From contig JAEUQX010000318.1 in NCBI GenBank assembly GCA_016788625.1, forward strand, positions 1-41,272: 41,272 nt of DNA, in the 5' to 3' direction. Position 1 is the stretch's first letter, and the number at the start of each line of letters is the position of its first letter. The notes beneath the pieces are model-generated. The model saw only the letters and a program-made list of their open reading frames with translations, searched no databases and had not been told where the DNA came from. Source of the stretch: Anaerolineae bacterium (GTDB taxonomy: Bacteria; Chloroflexota; Anaerolineae; Aggregatilineales; Phototrophicaceae). Positions 15,696 to 23,763 of this stretch are shown piece by piece. A program made the position numbers and the translations under genes.

Positions 15696-17329
15696 GTGTT
15701 ACAGGACTCGGAACGAAACGCCGCCGTCAGCAGCTGCCGATTCTGCGCGTAATGTCGCTGTTGCTGCTTGTTGCTGCTGTTGGCCTCTTCGTTTTCTATC
15801 TCGTGCGTTTTAGTCAGCAGCAGGAACGTCTGGCTGCTGATGTCTCCGTAGCCGGCGTGCGGGTAGGCGGGTTGCTCACGCGCGAGGCGTTGGCGGAACT
15901 GGAAGCGTCTTTCGCGGAGCCTGTTGTGCTGTACTACAACACCTCGCCAATTCTGCTAGACCCGGGCAGTGTCGGCTTTCGGCTGAGCGCCGAGGCGATG
16001 CTGGCGGCGGCCACCGCAGCAGGTGATCAGCAGGGCGGCTTTTGGGTGCGCTTTGCCAACTATCTGTTGGGGCGCGAAGATCAAACTGTAGTTCAAGTGC
16101 CGCTGGCTGCCGAGTATCAGAACATTCTGTTGGAGCAGGTCCTGCGGGACATCGGCGCACGCTATGATCAACAGTCTGGTCAGGCGCAGTATGACTTGCA
16201 GACTCTGACGCTGCTCCCTGGTTCAGAAGGCTATCAGTTGGATGTGGCGGGTGCGATGCCGCTGTTGGATGCTGCTTTGCGCAGCGCGACGAACCGTGTC
16301 GTTAATCTGCCGGTTCAGCGCTCCGATGTCAATGTAGGCAATATCGCCACGTTACAGCGCATGATCGAAGACTATCTCGACTCGCAGGGTTTCATCTTCG
16401 ATGGTCAGACGACTGTTGCTTCGGTCTTCATCATGGACTTGAAGACAGGTGAAGAAGTCAACATTCTGAGTGATGTGGCTTATTCGGCGGCCAGCACCAT
16501 CAAAGTTTCCATCATGATTGATTATTTCCGCAGTTTGTGGAACGCGGTCCCCCAGGATGAAGCCTGGCTGATGGCAAATTCGCTGCTGTGCAGTAACAAC
16601 GCCTCATCAAATCTGATGATGCAGATCATCGGCCAGCGTGTTAGCGGCGTGCAGGACATCTTCGCAGGTATTGCCAATGTTACTGAGACCATACAATATC
16701 TTGGTGCGCGCAATACCTATATCACCGCGCCGTTCGTTTTGGGTGTGGATGGGCAGGTGTTGGGGTCAATCCCCGCTCCTCAGACCAGCCCGAATCCCAA
16801 CTTTAACACCAATGCAGATGCCTATAACCAAACGACTGCAGAAGATCTGGGCACACTTTTTGGCATGATCTATGACTGCGCTCAGTACGGTTCTGGATTG
16901 ATGACGGCATTCCCGGAGGGTGAAGTCACCCAGACCGAATGTCGCCAGATGCTTGAACTGATGAGCGCCAACGATTTGCAGCGCTTACTTCAGGGCGGCA
17001 TCCCGGAAGGCGTGCGCATCTCACACAAGAATGGCTGGATCTTCGACATGACGGGCGATGCGGGTATCGTCTTCTCGCCCAATGGTCGGCACTATGTGAT
17101 TTCGGTATTCCTGTGGGAGCAGGCAGAATTTCAGGATTATGAGAAACTCTGGCCATTGGTTGAAGGAATTTCCCGCGCTGCATGGAATTACTTCAACCCG
17201 GATCAGCCGTTGATCGCGCCTCGTACAGATCTGCCCGTCACCGCACAAGAGTGTGAGGGCAATTTCCTTCCCCCTGGGCCAGAGTTCGTTGACCTGAATA
17301 ACATCAATGGTTGGCGCGAGGGGCAGTAG
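15692..17329 (+). CDS. Membrane-anchored beta-lactamase-fold serine hydrolase with N-terminal PG-binding domain
   Basis: A 545-residue protein. Residues 17-38 are a membrane anchor; about 50-210 resemble the PG_binding_4 (YoaR/VanW-associated) domain (VSVAGVRVGGLLTREALAEL). The C-terminal part is a class A beta-lactamase/penicillin-binding fold: S268-T-I-K271 is the SxxK nucleophile motif, S301-N-N303 stands for SDN, and H445-K-N-G448 replaces the usual KTG. Together these suggest an extracytoplasmic peptidoglycan-processing or related serine hydrolase rather than a drug-degrading lactamase. The ATG at 15692 overlaps the Nudix stop. It converges on the RsbW-like gene with 6 bases between stops and no visible terminator. 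Confidence 0.87.
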   Translation: MSVTGLGTKRRRQQLPILRVMSLLLLVAAVGLFVFYLVRFSQQQERLAADVSVAGVRVGGLLTREALAELEASFAEPVVLYYNTSPILLDPGSVGFRLSAEAMLAAATAAGDQQGGFWVRFANYLLGREDQTVVQVPLAAEYQNILLEQVLRDIGARYDQQSGQAQYDLQTLTLLPGSEGYQLDVAGAMPLLDAALRSATNRVVNLPVQRSDVNVGNIATLQRMIEDYLDSQGFIFDGQTTVASVFIMDLKTGEEVNILSDVAYSAASTIKVSIMIDYFRSLWNAVPQDEAWLMANSLLCSNNASSNLMMQIIGQRVSGVQDIFAGIANVTETIQYLGARNTYITAPFVLGVDGQVLGSIPAPQTSPNPNFNTNADAYNQTTAEDLGTLFGMIYDCAQYGSGLMTAFPEGEVTQTECRQMLELMSANDLQRLLQGGIPEGVRISHKNGWIFDMTGDAGIVFSPNGRHYVISVFLWEQAEFQDYEKLWPLVEGISRAAWNYFNPDQPLIAPRTDLPVTAQECEGNFLPPGPEFVDLNNINGWREGQ

Positions 17330-17335
17330 CCCGGC

Positions 17336-17749
17336 CTAGACCTTCTTCTTCATGACCAATGAATTGCGCTGCCCATCGTGCATATAGTTCACTTCATCCA
17401 TCACATTCTTGATGAAGTAGATGCCCCACCCACCGGTCTTGCGCGCTTCGAGCGGTTCTCCGGGATCGGGATCGGGGCGGGCGAGTGGATCAAACGGTGG
17501 TCCATCATCCTTGATGGTGATGGTGAAGAATGTTGAGTCTGTCTGGCAGATGAGTTCGATGTAACCTGCATCTGGCTGTCCGCCGTAGGCGTGCTCGATG
17601 ATATTGGTGCAGGTCTCGTCAACAGCAAGGTAACAGTGATGAACCGCTTCTTCGTTCAGGCCTGCCTGGCGCGCGGCATTCACCACAAACTCGCAGGCAC
17701 GGGGTATCTGATCGAGAACACCAGCGATTGTCAGGCGATTTTGTATCAT
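17336..17749 (-). CDS. RsbW/SpoIIAB-type anti-sigma factor serine kinase
   Basis: A 137-residue cytoplasmic GHKL ATPase of the partner-switching type. The N box is DETCTNIIEHAYGG (N49), G1 is KDDGPPFDP and G2 is GGWGIYFIKNVMDEV. Such kinases bind a sigma factor or another target and phosphorylate an antagonist STAS protein. The STAS gene lies 41 bases upstream on the same strand, an order (V then W) typical of rsb modules. No sigma factor or PP2C phosphatase is in the window. Confidence 0.87.
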   Translation of the reverse strand: MIQNRLTIAGVLDQIPRACEFVVNAARQAGLNEEAVHHCYLAVDETCTNIIEHAYGGQPDAGYIELICQTDSTFFTITIKDDGPPFDPLARPDPDPGEPLEARKTGGWGIYFIKNVMDEVNYMHDGQRNSLVMKKKV

Positions 17750-17790
17750 ACGCCCCGCCGCTCTTTCTTGCTGCGAATTGCGGCAGCAGG

Positions 17791-18123
17791 TTAGAAGCTA
17801 CCCAGCGCTTCAGCTTGCGTGCCAAAGATTTGAAAAATAGTATCGAGACCAGCCATTTCCAGCACTTCTCGAACGCGACTAGAGGGCTGTGCCAGGCGTA
17901 AGTCGCCGGGGCCGCGCACTTTTTTCAAGGCAGAGACGATTTCCCGCAGTCCTGCGCTGCTCATATAATCGACACCACCGAGATCAAGCACCATATGCAT
18001 GTGCCCATTTTCAATCTCGTTCGACAGGGCTTCCCCTAACTGATTAGCATTCATGCTGTCAATGCGCCCGCTGACCTCAACCAGCGCAACGCTGCCCTGC
18101 ATCGAGATACTCACATCTAACAT
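17791..18123 (-). CDS. Anti-anti-sigma factor, STAS domain (RsbV/SpoIIAA type)
   Basis: A 110-residue single STAS domain. It has the strand-helix pattern of the family and the phosphorylation loop VDYMSSAGLR, where S56 aligns with the phosphorylated Ser of SpoIIAA. Unphosphorylated, it should sequester the RsbW-like kinase encoded next. GGAGG lies 6 bases before the ATG. A minus-strand TATACT at 18190-18185 could be the -10 of its promoter, but the -35 is poor. Confidence 0.9.
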   Translation of the reverse strand: MLDVSISMQGSVALVEVSGRIDSMNANQLGEALSNEIENGHMHMVLDLGGVDYMSSAGLREIVSALKKVRGPGDLRLAQPSSRVREVLEMAGLDTIFQIFGTQAEALGSF

Positions 18124-18225
18124 TACCTGCCTCCACTCTGGTTGAAGCGCTTGTCTAACGCCTGATCTTTCGACAATGCGCGAAAGTATACCGCCATGCC
18201 GCTGCGAATTCTAGAGGGGCAGCGG

Positions 18226-18231
18226 TATAAT
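18226..18231 (+). promoter_or_regulatory. TATAAT, likely -10 of the small membrane protein gene
   Basis: A perfect -10 hexamer without a convincing -35 at the expected place. It argues that translation starts downstream at ATG 18272 rather than at the start near 18230, which would overlap it. Confidence 0.4.
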
Positions 18232-18271
18232 GGGCAGTACCAATTCCTCTGGCTGTTATGTGGGTGTAGAT

Positions 18272-18550
18272 ATGGATGGTGGCAGTATTGTATTGCTCAG
18301 CATCGTGCTGGGTACGATCTTTTTCATCTTGCAGCGCACAGAAAAACAACGCAAGCGCGGCGTCCAGGTCGTGATGGGCGGGCTTGGGCTGCTGATCATC
18401 TGGTATGTTGGAATGCGGCAGTACTGGGGCGAGCTTGTCGTCGCGCTGCTCATCGCCCTGGTTTTCAATTTCCTGTTCTGGGTATTGATTGGGCGCTATA
18501 ACCCCGTTGGCAGCAGCGACGACATCCGGGTGCTTGGGCTGGATGACTAA
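18272..18550 (+). CDS. Small membrane protein, unknown
   Basis: A 92-residue protein with three likely membrane helices: MDGGSIVLLSIVLGTIFFIL, VVMGGLGLLIIWYVGM and LVVALLIALVFNFLFWVLIG. A short basic loop (RTEKQRKRG) follows the first, and an acidic tail ends the protein. I do not recognise a family. An in-frame start at 18230 would add 14 residues but sits on the probable -10. No clear ribosome site is seen. Its 3' end abuts the Mrp terminator. Confidence 0.6.
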   Translation: MDGGSIVLLSIVLGTIFFILQRTEKQRKRGVQVVMGGLGLLIIWYVGMRQYWGELVVALLIALVFNFLFWVLIGRYNPVGSSDDIRVLGLDD

Positions 18551-18586
18551 AAACGGGCGCACATGCCGCTGCTGATGTGCGCCCGT
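18549..18586 (-). terminator. Terminator of the mrp gene
   Basis: A 12-bp stem (18553-18564 with 18575-18586) encloses a 10-base loop. Read leftward it is followed by five T residues (18553-18549). It lies 12 bases past the mrp stop and overlaps the end of the convergent small membrane protein gene. Confidence 0.85.
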
Positions 18587-18598
18587 CAGTTGCGTGAT

Positions 18599-19651
18599 CT
18601 AGCCGATGATATTCAACGGAATCACATCCGCGGTGTGCAGCATGACCACGCTGACTCGCGCCGCGACGGTCTGCGCCAACTTCTGGAAGGCCTGCCCCGC
18701 TGGTGTGTCGGGCTGTGTGACGACCACCGGACGCCCGAAGTCGCCGCCTTTGCGCACTTCGGCGTCGAGCGGGATGCGTCCCAGGAAGGGCACGCCGCGC
18801 TGCTGTGCCAGCTTTTCGCCGCCACCTTCGCCAAAGAAATCACCCGCCATGTTCTCGACTACGCCCAGGGTGGGAACATTCAGCGTCTCGAACATCGCTA
18901 TGCTGCGCAGCGCGTCCGAGACCGCTACATCCTGCGGTTGTGTGACGATAACTGCGCCCGTCAGTGGGAATGACTGCGCCAGTGACAGCGGTGCGTCGCC
19001 AGTTCCAGGTGGCAGATCAACGATCATGTAATCGAGTTGTCCCCAATTCACGTCAGTGAAAAGCTGGCGGATTGCGCTGTGCAGCATCGGCCCACGCAGG
19101 ATCATTGGCTTGTCCGGACTGGTCAGGAAACCGGTACTCATGACTTTGATGCCATACGCTTCCAGCGGCACCATCTTGCCGTCGACCACCTTCGGGCGGC
19201 CAAAGCCCAACCCTGTCATCGTCGGGATGTTCGGGTTCAGGATGTCGCCGTCGATCAGACCAACGCGCGCACCCGCATCGGCCAGGGCTGCTGCCAGATT
19301 GGTCGAGACCGTGCTTTTGCCTACGCCGCCCTTGCCGCTGGCGACGGCAATCAGACTGCGCATCGGCACATCCAGTCGCCCGTGAATCTGACGATCGGTT
19401 GGCACCTGTGCGTCCCAGCGAATATCGAGCTTCTCAATGCCCGGCACATGTCCGATCACTGCGGCGTTGCAGCGCTCCAGAAAAACATTCTTGAGCGGGC
19501 AGGCGGGCGTCGTCAGCACGATGGTGAAACGCGCGACGCCGTCCTGAATCGTCAGGTCGCGTACCATGTTCAACGAAACAATATCACGATGCAGTTCAGG
19601 CTCAATCACCGTACTGAGGGCGGCCATGACCTGTTGTGTTTGGTCGGTCAT
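18599..19651 (-). CDS. mrp: Mrp/NBP35-family P-loop Fe-S carrier lacking the CxxC motif
   Basis: A 350-residue protein with an N-terminal MIP18/DUF59 domain (about 1-95, with C51 in TTPACPLK) and an Mrp ATPase domain. The deviant Walker [10 protein letters not shown] covers 106-114, and DGDILNPN and VDLPPGTGD follow. The family carries and transfers Fe-S clusters; the mitochondrial member Ind1/NUBPL serves complex I. Here the stretch that normally holds CPHC between ENM and FGxGGG is shortened to [13 protein letters not shown] (266-278), with no cysteine, so the bridging [4Fe-4S] site looks absent. It has its own promoter-like TATAAT and terminator, next to nuoI-nuoCD-nuoB. A role in complex I maturation is an inference from position. 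Confidence 0.9.
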   Translation of the reverse strand: MTDQTQQVMAALSTVIEPELHRDIVSLNMVRDLTIQDGVARFTIVLTTPACPLKNVFLERCNAAVIGHVPGIEKLDIRWDAQVPTDRQIHGRLDVPMRSLIAVASGKGGVGKSTVSTNLAAALADAGARVGLIDGDILNPNIPTMTGLGFGRPKVVDGKMVPLEAYGIKVMSTGFLTSPDKPMILRGPMLHSAIRQLFTDVNWGQLDYMIVDLPPGTGDAPLSLAQSFPLTGAVIVTQPQDVAVSDALRSIAMFETLNVPTLGVVENMAGDFFGEGGGEKLAQQRGVPFLGRIPLDAEVRKGGDFGRPVVVTQPDTPAGQAFQKLAQTVAARVSVVMLHTADVIPLNIIG

Positions 19652-19695
19652 CGTATCTCCCGTTCATCGACTCGTGAAATCTCTACAGTGGAATA

Positions 19696-19701
19696 ATTAT
19701 A
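19696..19701 (-). promoter_or_regulatory. TATAAT, likely -10 of mrp
   Basis: On the minus strand a perfect TATAAT lies 45 bases before the mrp ATG. TTGATA occurs 24 bases upstream, too far for a normal spacer, so the -35 is unclear. It separates mrp from the nuo unit. Confidence 0.4.
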
Positions 19702-19752
19702 AGCAGGATCATAAAAATCCGGCAGTATCAATAGTTGCTGTTGAGGGAAATC

Positions 19753-19776
19753 AAAAGGGGCGATTGATGTCGCCCC
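19753..19776 (-). terminator. Terminator of the nuo cluster
   Basis: Leftward reading gives GGGGCGA-CATCAA-TCGCCCC followed by TTTT, 9 bases after the nuoI stop. The stem is 7 bp and GC-rich; the T tract is short. Confidence 0.7.
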
Positions 19777-19785
19777 CTGGTGTTT

Positions 19786-20634
19786 CTACTTTTCAGACTT
19801 GCGCTGGCGGATTTTCTCCAGCATCGCAGCCTTGTCGAACTTCTTCTTCTCGCCTGCCGCGGCAGGGGCTGCTGGTGCAGCAGGAGCAGCAGCGCGTTTG
19901 GGCGCGGGGGCTTCCGCCGCCGGAGCTTCAACGGCCGCAACCGCAACGGGCTGCGCAACTTCAACGAGCTTGGCTGGCTCGAAGGTCATATTCTCTTTGG
20001 TTGGTGGGACGGGTGTTTGGCCCGCCTTCTTCATCGACTTAATGATGTCGGAATGTTCCCAACCGCCACGCGCAGCAGCTTCTTCCAGAGCGGTTGTTGG
20101 TGCAATGCTCTTCCAGTAGCTGCTCGGCTTGGAGAGTTTCTGCTTGTCGTGAATATGGTGACGTGTGCGGTCGTAGCTGGCCATTTCGTAGTCGTGATCC
20201 ATCTTGATCGCGTCGAACGGGCAGAACTCCGCACAAAAGCCGCAGTTCATGCAGATATCGATGTCGATGAAGAATGCCTCCGGTTGTGGTACGGGGCGCC
20301 CCGTCTCCGGGTTCGTACCGCGCACAATCCAGATACACTGCGGCGGGCAGACCTTTGCGCAGATGCCGCAGCTCGTGCACCAGTCTTCGCCCATGCGCGA
20401 GGCATCCTGATCCTCGGTGACGAGGAAAGGCACGAAGCGGAAGCGCTCCGGCACAGCGATCTTTTCGTCCGGGTACTGAACGGTGAACGCGCCCTGCGTG
20501 TTCAAACCCTGGCGGACGCCGAAGTTTTCCTGCCGCATATACTTGCGACCCGCATAGCGCACATCATCGACATACGTCGCGAAGAAATGTTTGAATGTTA
20601 CCCAAAGGCCTTTGGCAATGCCTTTTCCGTACAT
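19786..20634 (-). CDS. nuoI: NADH-quinone oxidoreductase subunit I with C-terminal Ala/Pro tail
   Basis: Complex I peripheral-arm ferredoxin subunit carrying clusters N6a and N6b. Both [4Fe-4S] sets are intact: C86-TSCGICAKVC96 and C128-MNCGFCAEFC138. The canonical subunit ends by about residue 190. Beyond it lies an extension of about 90 residues: an Ala/Pro/Val-rich linker ending in [18 protein letters not shown] (262-279). Nearly the same peptide ends NuoB. GAGGAG lies 6 bases before the ATG. It is the last gene of iscX-nuoB-nuoCD-nuoI; a 7-bp GC hairpin sits in the 51-base gap to nuoCD. Confidence 0.96.
   Translation of the reverse strand: MYGKGIAKGLWVTFKHFFATYVDDVRYAGRKYMRQENFGVRQGLNTQGAFTVQYPDEKIAVPERFRFVPFLVTEDQDASRMGEDWCTSCGICAKVCPPQCIWIVRGTNPETGRPVPQPEAFFIDIDICMNCGFCAEFCPFDAIKMDHDYEMASYDRTRHHIHDKQKLSKPSSYWKSIAPTTALEEAAARGGWEHSDIIKSMKKAGQTPVPPTKENMTFEPAKLVEVAQPVAVAAVEAPAAEAPAPKRAAAPAAPAAPAAAGEKKKFDKAAMLEKIRQRKSEK
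19798..19851 (-). repeat. Coding repeat: shared C-terminal peptide, NuoI copy
   Basis: Encodes [18 protein letters not shown]. The NuoB copy (22569-22622) differs at one residue (K/Q), while seven other codons differ only synonymously. The protein sequence is thus better conserved than the DNA. Confidence 0.85.
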
Positions 20635-20658
20635 GGCTGCTCCTCGTGAGTTCGATCA

Positions 20659-20679
20659 GGGGCGCGTTTTCTGCGCCCC
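20659..20679 (-). promoter_or_regulatory. Hairpin between nuoCD and nuoI
   Basis: GGGGCGC (20659-20665) pairs with GCGCCCC (20673-20679) around a 7-base loop. It lacks a U tract in the transcribed direction, so mRNA stability or processing is more likely than termination. Confidence 0.5.
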
Positions 20680-20685
20680 GGCGTG

Positions 20686-22548
20686 TTAACGGTCTGTCTC
20701 ACCCAATACAATGTCGATGCTGCCCAGAATGGCGACCACATCCGCGACCTTGTGACCCACGCACATGGGGCCGAGCGCGGTCAGGTTGATGTAGCTTGGG
20801 GCGCGAACATGATAGCGCCAGGGGTTCTGCGGGCCTTTTTCGTCGCCTGCTGATACCACGTAGTAACCCAGTTCGCCCTTCGGATTCTCGACGCGACCAT
20901 AGGACTCACCTACTGGCACGCGCGGCGTGTGCTGCTTGTTACCCGCGAAGATTTCCTGGCCGTGCGTCTTTTCCAGCCGCGGCAGAAGCTGCTTGAGGAT
21001 GCGAACGCTCTCGCGCATCTCGTCCAGTCGGATGATGTAGCGGTCGTAGATGTCGCCGTTGTAGCGCACTGCTACGTCAAAGTCGAGTTCCGGATAGATG
21101 CTGTATGGCTCAGCCCGGCGTACATCATAGGGCACGCCGCTCGCGCGCAGCAGTGGGCCGGCCGCGCTGTAGGCAATCGCCATATCCGGCGGTAGGTAGC
21201 CGACGCCAATGGTGCGGCTCTTGATGATTTCGCTGTCGGTCAGGAACGTATCGAGTTCATCAATCGAACGCGGGATACGTTCATTGATCAGTTCGGTCAG
21301 GTAATCCATGGTGTTGTAGTCGCGCACCATGTCGTTGACCTTGACCGCGACGCTGCGAATGCGTTCCGGCAAATCCTTGAACACGCCGCCAAATCGCATG
21401 TAATTGCACATCATGCGGCTGCCCGCTGTCGCTTCGAAGAAGTCGAGAATTTTCTCGCGTTCAGCGATGGCGTATAGGGCGGGCGTGAAGAATGCGCCCA
21501 GGTCGTTGAGCAGGAAACCAATCGCCCAATAGTGATTGACGATTCGAGTTAGCTCGACCATCAGCACGCGGATGACTTCCGCACGGTAGGTGGGTGGGCT
21601 ATAACGCGCTCCCTTGGCGAGGAGCTGCTCGACGGCCAGCGCATAGCCCAGGTTGTTGCTCATACTCGAAATATAGTCGAGGCGGTCGGTGAAAGGCATG
21701 TTGTGCAGGAAGGTGTTGCGTTCACCGATCTTCTCGTGGTTGCGGTGCAGGTAGCCCATAACCGGTTCGAGCGACTCGATCGTCTCACCATCGAGCGTGA
21801 CGATCATGCGGAAGACACCGTGCGTGCTAGGGTGATGCGGCCCCATGTTGACGACGAGGCGATCTGTCTTGAGTTGGTCGTCGCTGCCAAGGTGCTGCAC
21901 ACTTGTCCCGAGGCCGAGGTCGTTGTAGAGCGTTTCTTCGGAAACGTCGCTCAGCTTGCTCAGATCGAGATCTGCCGGGTAGTTGACGTTTTTGCCGTAG
22001 ACGTTCATCTCTTCAGCACGCCGTACCCAGCCTTCCGGCCAGCGGCTCTCGAACGGCTTGTGGTCTTCTTCGTAGTAGGCTTCGTGCCAGTCCTTCCGCA
22101 TCGGGTGACCGTGGAAACCTTCCCACAACAGAATGCGTTTGAGGTTAGGGTGACCAGGGAATTTGATGCCGTAAAGATCCCAGGCCTCGCGTTCCTGGAA
22201 ATCCGCACCTGGCCAGACTTCGACGAGTGATGGGATTTCGGCAGCATTGCGGTCGGTCTGTGCCTTGAAGACCAGCGCGCTGCCACCCGTCGTGCGGTAG
22301 GCGTGATAGACCATCTCCATCGAGTCTTCGATGCCGTGATAGTCTACGGGAGTCGCGCTGGAGAGGTAGTCGAAACCAAGCTGGTCGCGCATGTAGGTGG
22401 CGACTTCAACGAGACTGTCCTTGTTGACGATCACACCGCTGTAACCCTGGCGAGAATCGTCTTTAACGGCATCCGGGAACTGCTGCTTGAGCAGAGCAAC
22501 CGCGCCCTGAACATCCACCTGTTCAAGCATCGTGGCCTTGTCGGTCAT
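20686..22548 (-). CDS. nuoCD: NADH-quinone oxidoreductase subunits C and D, fused
   Basis: A 620-residue fusion of two complex I peripheral subunits. NuoC covers about 1-210 ([20 protein letters not shown]). After a short linker, NuoD covers about 225-620, the 49-kDa subunit that lines the quinone site ([42 protein letters not shown]). The conserved C-terminus ends in [11 protein letters not shown], so there is no Ala/Pro tail here. The ATG lies 5 bases after the nuoB stop; its ribosome site AAGGGA overlaps that stop, so the two are translationally coupled. The N-terminus reads [11 protein letters not shown], echoing the NuoB tail. CD fusions are known from enterobacteria and others. Confidence 0.96.
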   Translation of the reverse strand: MTDKATMLEQVDVQGAVALLKQQFPDAVKDDSRQGYSGVIVNKDSLVEVATYMRDQLGFDYLSSATPVDYHGIEDSMEMVYHAYRTTGGSALVFKAQTDRNAAEIPSLVEVWPGADFQEREAWDLYGIKFPGHPNLKRILLWEGFHGHPMRKDWHEAYYEEDHKPFESRWPEGWVRRAEEMNVYGKNVNYPADLDLSKLSDVSEETLYNDLGLGTSVQHLGSDDQLKTDRLVVNMGPHHPSTHGVFRMIVTLDGETIESLEPVMGYLHRNHEKIGERNTFLHNMPFTDRLDYISSMSNNLGYALAVEQLLAKGARYSPPTYRAEVIRVLMVELTRIVNHYWAIGFLLNDLGAFFTPALYAIAEREKILDFFEATAGSRMMCNYMRFGGVFKDLPERIRSVAVKVNDMVRDYNTMDYLTELINERIPRSIDELDTFLTDSEIIKSRTIGVGYLPPDMAIAYSAAGPLLRASGVPYDVRRAEPYSIYPELDFDVAVRYNGDIYDRYIIRLDEMRESVRILKQLLPRLEKTHGQEIFAGNKQHTPRVPVGESYGRVENPKGELGYYVVSAGDEKGPQNPWRYHVRAPSYINLTALGPMCVGHKVADVVAILGSIDIVLGETDR

Positions 22549-22553
22549 TGTCG

Positions 22554-23486
22554 TTATCCCTTGCTGGCTTTGCGCTGGCGAATCTGTTCCAGCATGGCTG
22601 CCTTATCGAACTTCTTCTTTTCACCACTGGCAGGCGCGGCAGGTGCTGCTTCGGCAACTGCTGCAGCGCCTTCACCAGCGCGCTTGCGGGCGAGCGCTTC
22701 ATCACGTTTGCGCTGGCGTTCAGCCTTGGCCGGGTCATCGGCTTCCGCAGCGGCGGCAGGCGCGGCGGCCTTTGGCGTCACCTTAGAGAGGACGGGGGTG
22801 CTGACGGGTTTGAGCGGCGGCAGCTCGCGTACACCATAGGGCAGTCCTTTGGCGGCGAGTTCGGCCTGGCGGCGGATCAAATCCATCTGGCGCGGGTCAA
22901 TGATGTCCGGGCCGAGGATCGGCACTGGCGTAGGCTCGGACGGGCCGACACCGTACCAGGGTACATCATCCATGTTGGCGAGTGACTGGCCGTCGATCTT
23001 CTTCTGGAGCGCGATCAGACCATACAGCAGCGCCTGTGGGGTGGGGGGGCAGCCCGGTACGTAGACATCTACCGGGACGTACATGTCGATGCCGGAGACG
23101 ACGTTGTAGCCTTCCTTGAACGGGCCACCACCACTGGCGCAGGCGCCCATCGCCAGGACGTACTTCGGTTCGGGCATCTGGTTGTAAAGACGCACGATCG
23201 GCACGACCATCTTCTTGGTCACAGTGCCGGAGACGATCATCAGATCGGACTGGCGCGGGCTGGCGCGCATGACTTCCATACCGAAGCGCGACAGATCATA
23301 GCGCGAAGCCGCGGTGGCGATCATCTCAATCGCACAGCACGCCAGGCCGAAGAGCAGCGGCCACATCGAGGAGCGGCGCGTCCAATTGTAGAGTTTGCTC
23401 AGGCTGGTGATGGCGACGTTGCCCTGCATTTCGTCTGGAATGGGGAACTCGGTGTTGTTTAACTCGCGCAGGTCGAGCTGTGCCAT
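22554..23486 (-). CDS. nuoB: NADH-quinone oxidoreductase subunit B with long C-terminal tail
   Basis: Complex I subunit carrying cluster N2, the last electron carrier before quinone. Ligands C50, C51, C116 and C146 are present ([23 protein letters not shown]). The core ends near residue 180; typical NuoB proteins are about 160-220 residues, so this one of 310 has roughly 100 extra. The extension holds a Pro/Ala linker, a charged helix ([20 protein letters not shown]), another Ala/Pro stretch and the terminal [18 protein letters not shown] (289-306). The ATG shares a base with the TAA of the IscX-like gene (TAATG). Confidence 0.96.
   Translation of the reverse strand: MAQLDLRELNNTEFPIPDEMQGNVAITSLSKLYNWTRRSSMWPLLFGLACCAIEMIATAASRYDLSRFGMEVMRASPRQSDLMIVSGTVTKKMVVPIVRLYNQMPEPKYVLAMGACASGGGPFKEGYNVVSGIDMYVPVDVYVPGCPPTPQALLYGLIALQKKIDGQSLANMDDVPWYGVGPSEPTPVPILGPDIIDPRQMDLIRRQAELAAKGLPYGVRELPPLKPVSTPVLSKVTPKAAAPAAAAEADDPAKAERQRKRDEALARKRAGEGAAAVAEAAPAAPASGEKKKFDKAAMLEQIRQRKASKG
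22569..22622 (-). repeat. Coding repeat: shared C-terminal peptide, NuoB copy
   Basis: Encodes [18 protein letters not shown] near the end of NuoB; it matches the NuoI copy at 17 of 18 residues. A weaker echo (DKATMLEQV) is encoded at the start of nuoCD about 25 bases away. Confidence 0.85.
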
Positions 23487-23701
23487 TAGGAATTAACCTC
23501 CTCATACCACTCCCGCAAGATTTCGTTCAGGATGCCCTCGTTAGCCAGCCCAGGGTCATCGGCAAAATTGGGGAGCGTCACGACATACTGATGAAGCTGA
23601 TCGAGACCAATGTTCTCAATATCCGCTGCCGGATATGTTTCACAAAGTGCCAGGACGATTTCGTATGTGCTTTCCCAGTGCAGGGTAGGCGCCTCGTCCA
23701 T
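23486..23701 (-). CDS. iscX: IscX-like protein (Fe-S assembly accessory)
   Basis: A 71-residue acidic protein that follows the E. coli IscX pattern along its length: [18 protein letters not shown], then [33 protein letters not shown]. IscX binds the cysteine desulfurase IscS and tunes Fe-S assembly. Here it leads the nuoB-nuoCD-nuoI unit rather than closing an isc operon; its stop overlaps the nuoB ATG, so the two are coupled. No Shine-Dalgarno is seen, and TAATCT lies just before the ATG, so a leaderless start is possible. One cysteine (C20) is present. Identification is from the sequence pattern alone. Confidence 0.8.
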   Translation of the reverse strand: MDEAPTLHWESTYEIVLALCETYPAADIENIGLDQLHQYVVTLPNFADDPGLANEGILNEILREWYEEVNS

Positions 23702-23710
23702 ACGTTAGAT

Positions 23711-23729
23711 TACCGCAAAACCGGCGGTA
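23711..23729. other. Small hairpin between aldehyde dehydrogenase and iscX genes
   Basis: TACCGC pairs with GCGGTA around a 7-base loop within the 62-base gap. It has no T tract. It may be an mRNA structure at the 5' end of the iscX-nuo unit. No convincing promoter for that unit is visible here. Confidence 0.35.
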
Positions 23730-23763
23730 TGGCGATTAGAAATGCTCATCCACATCTGCTTAA

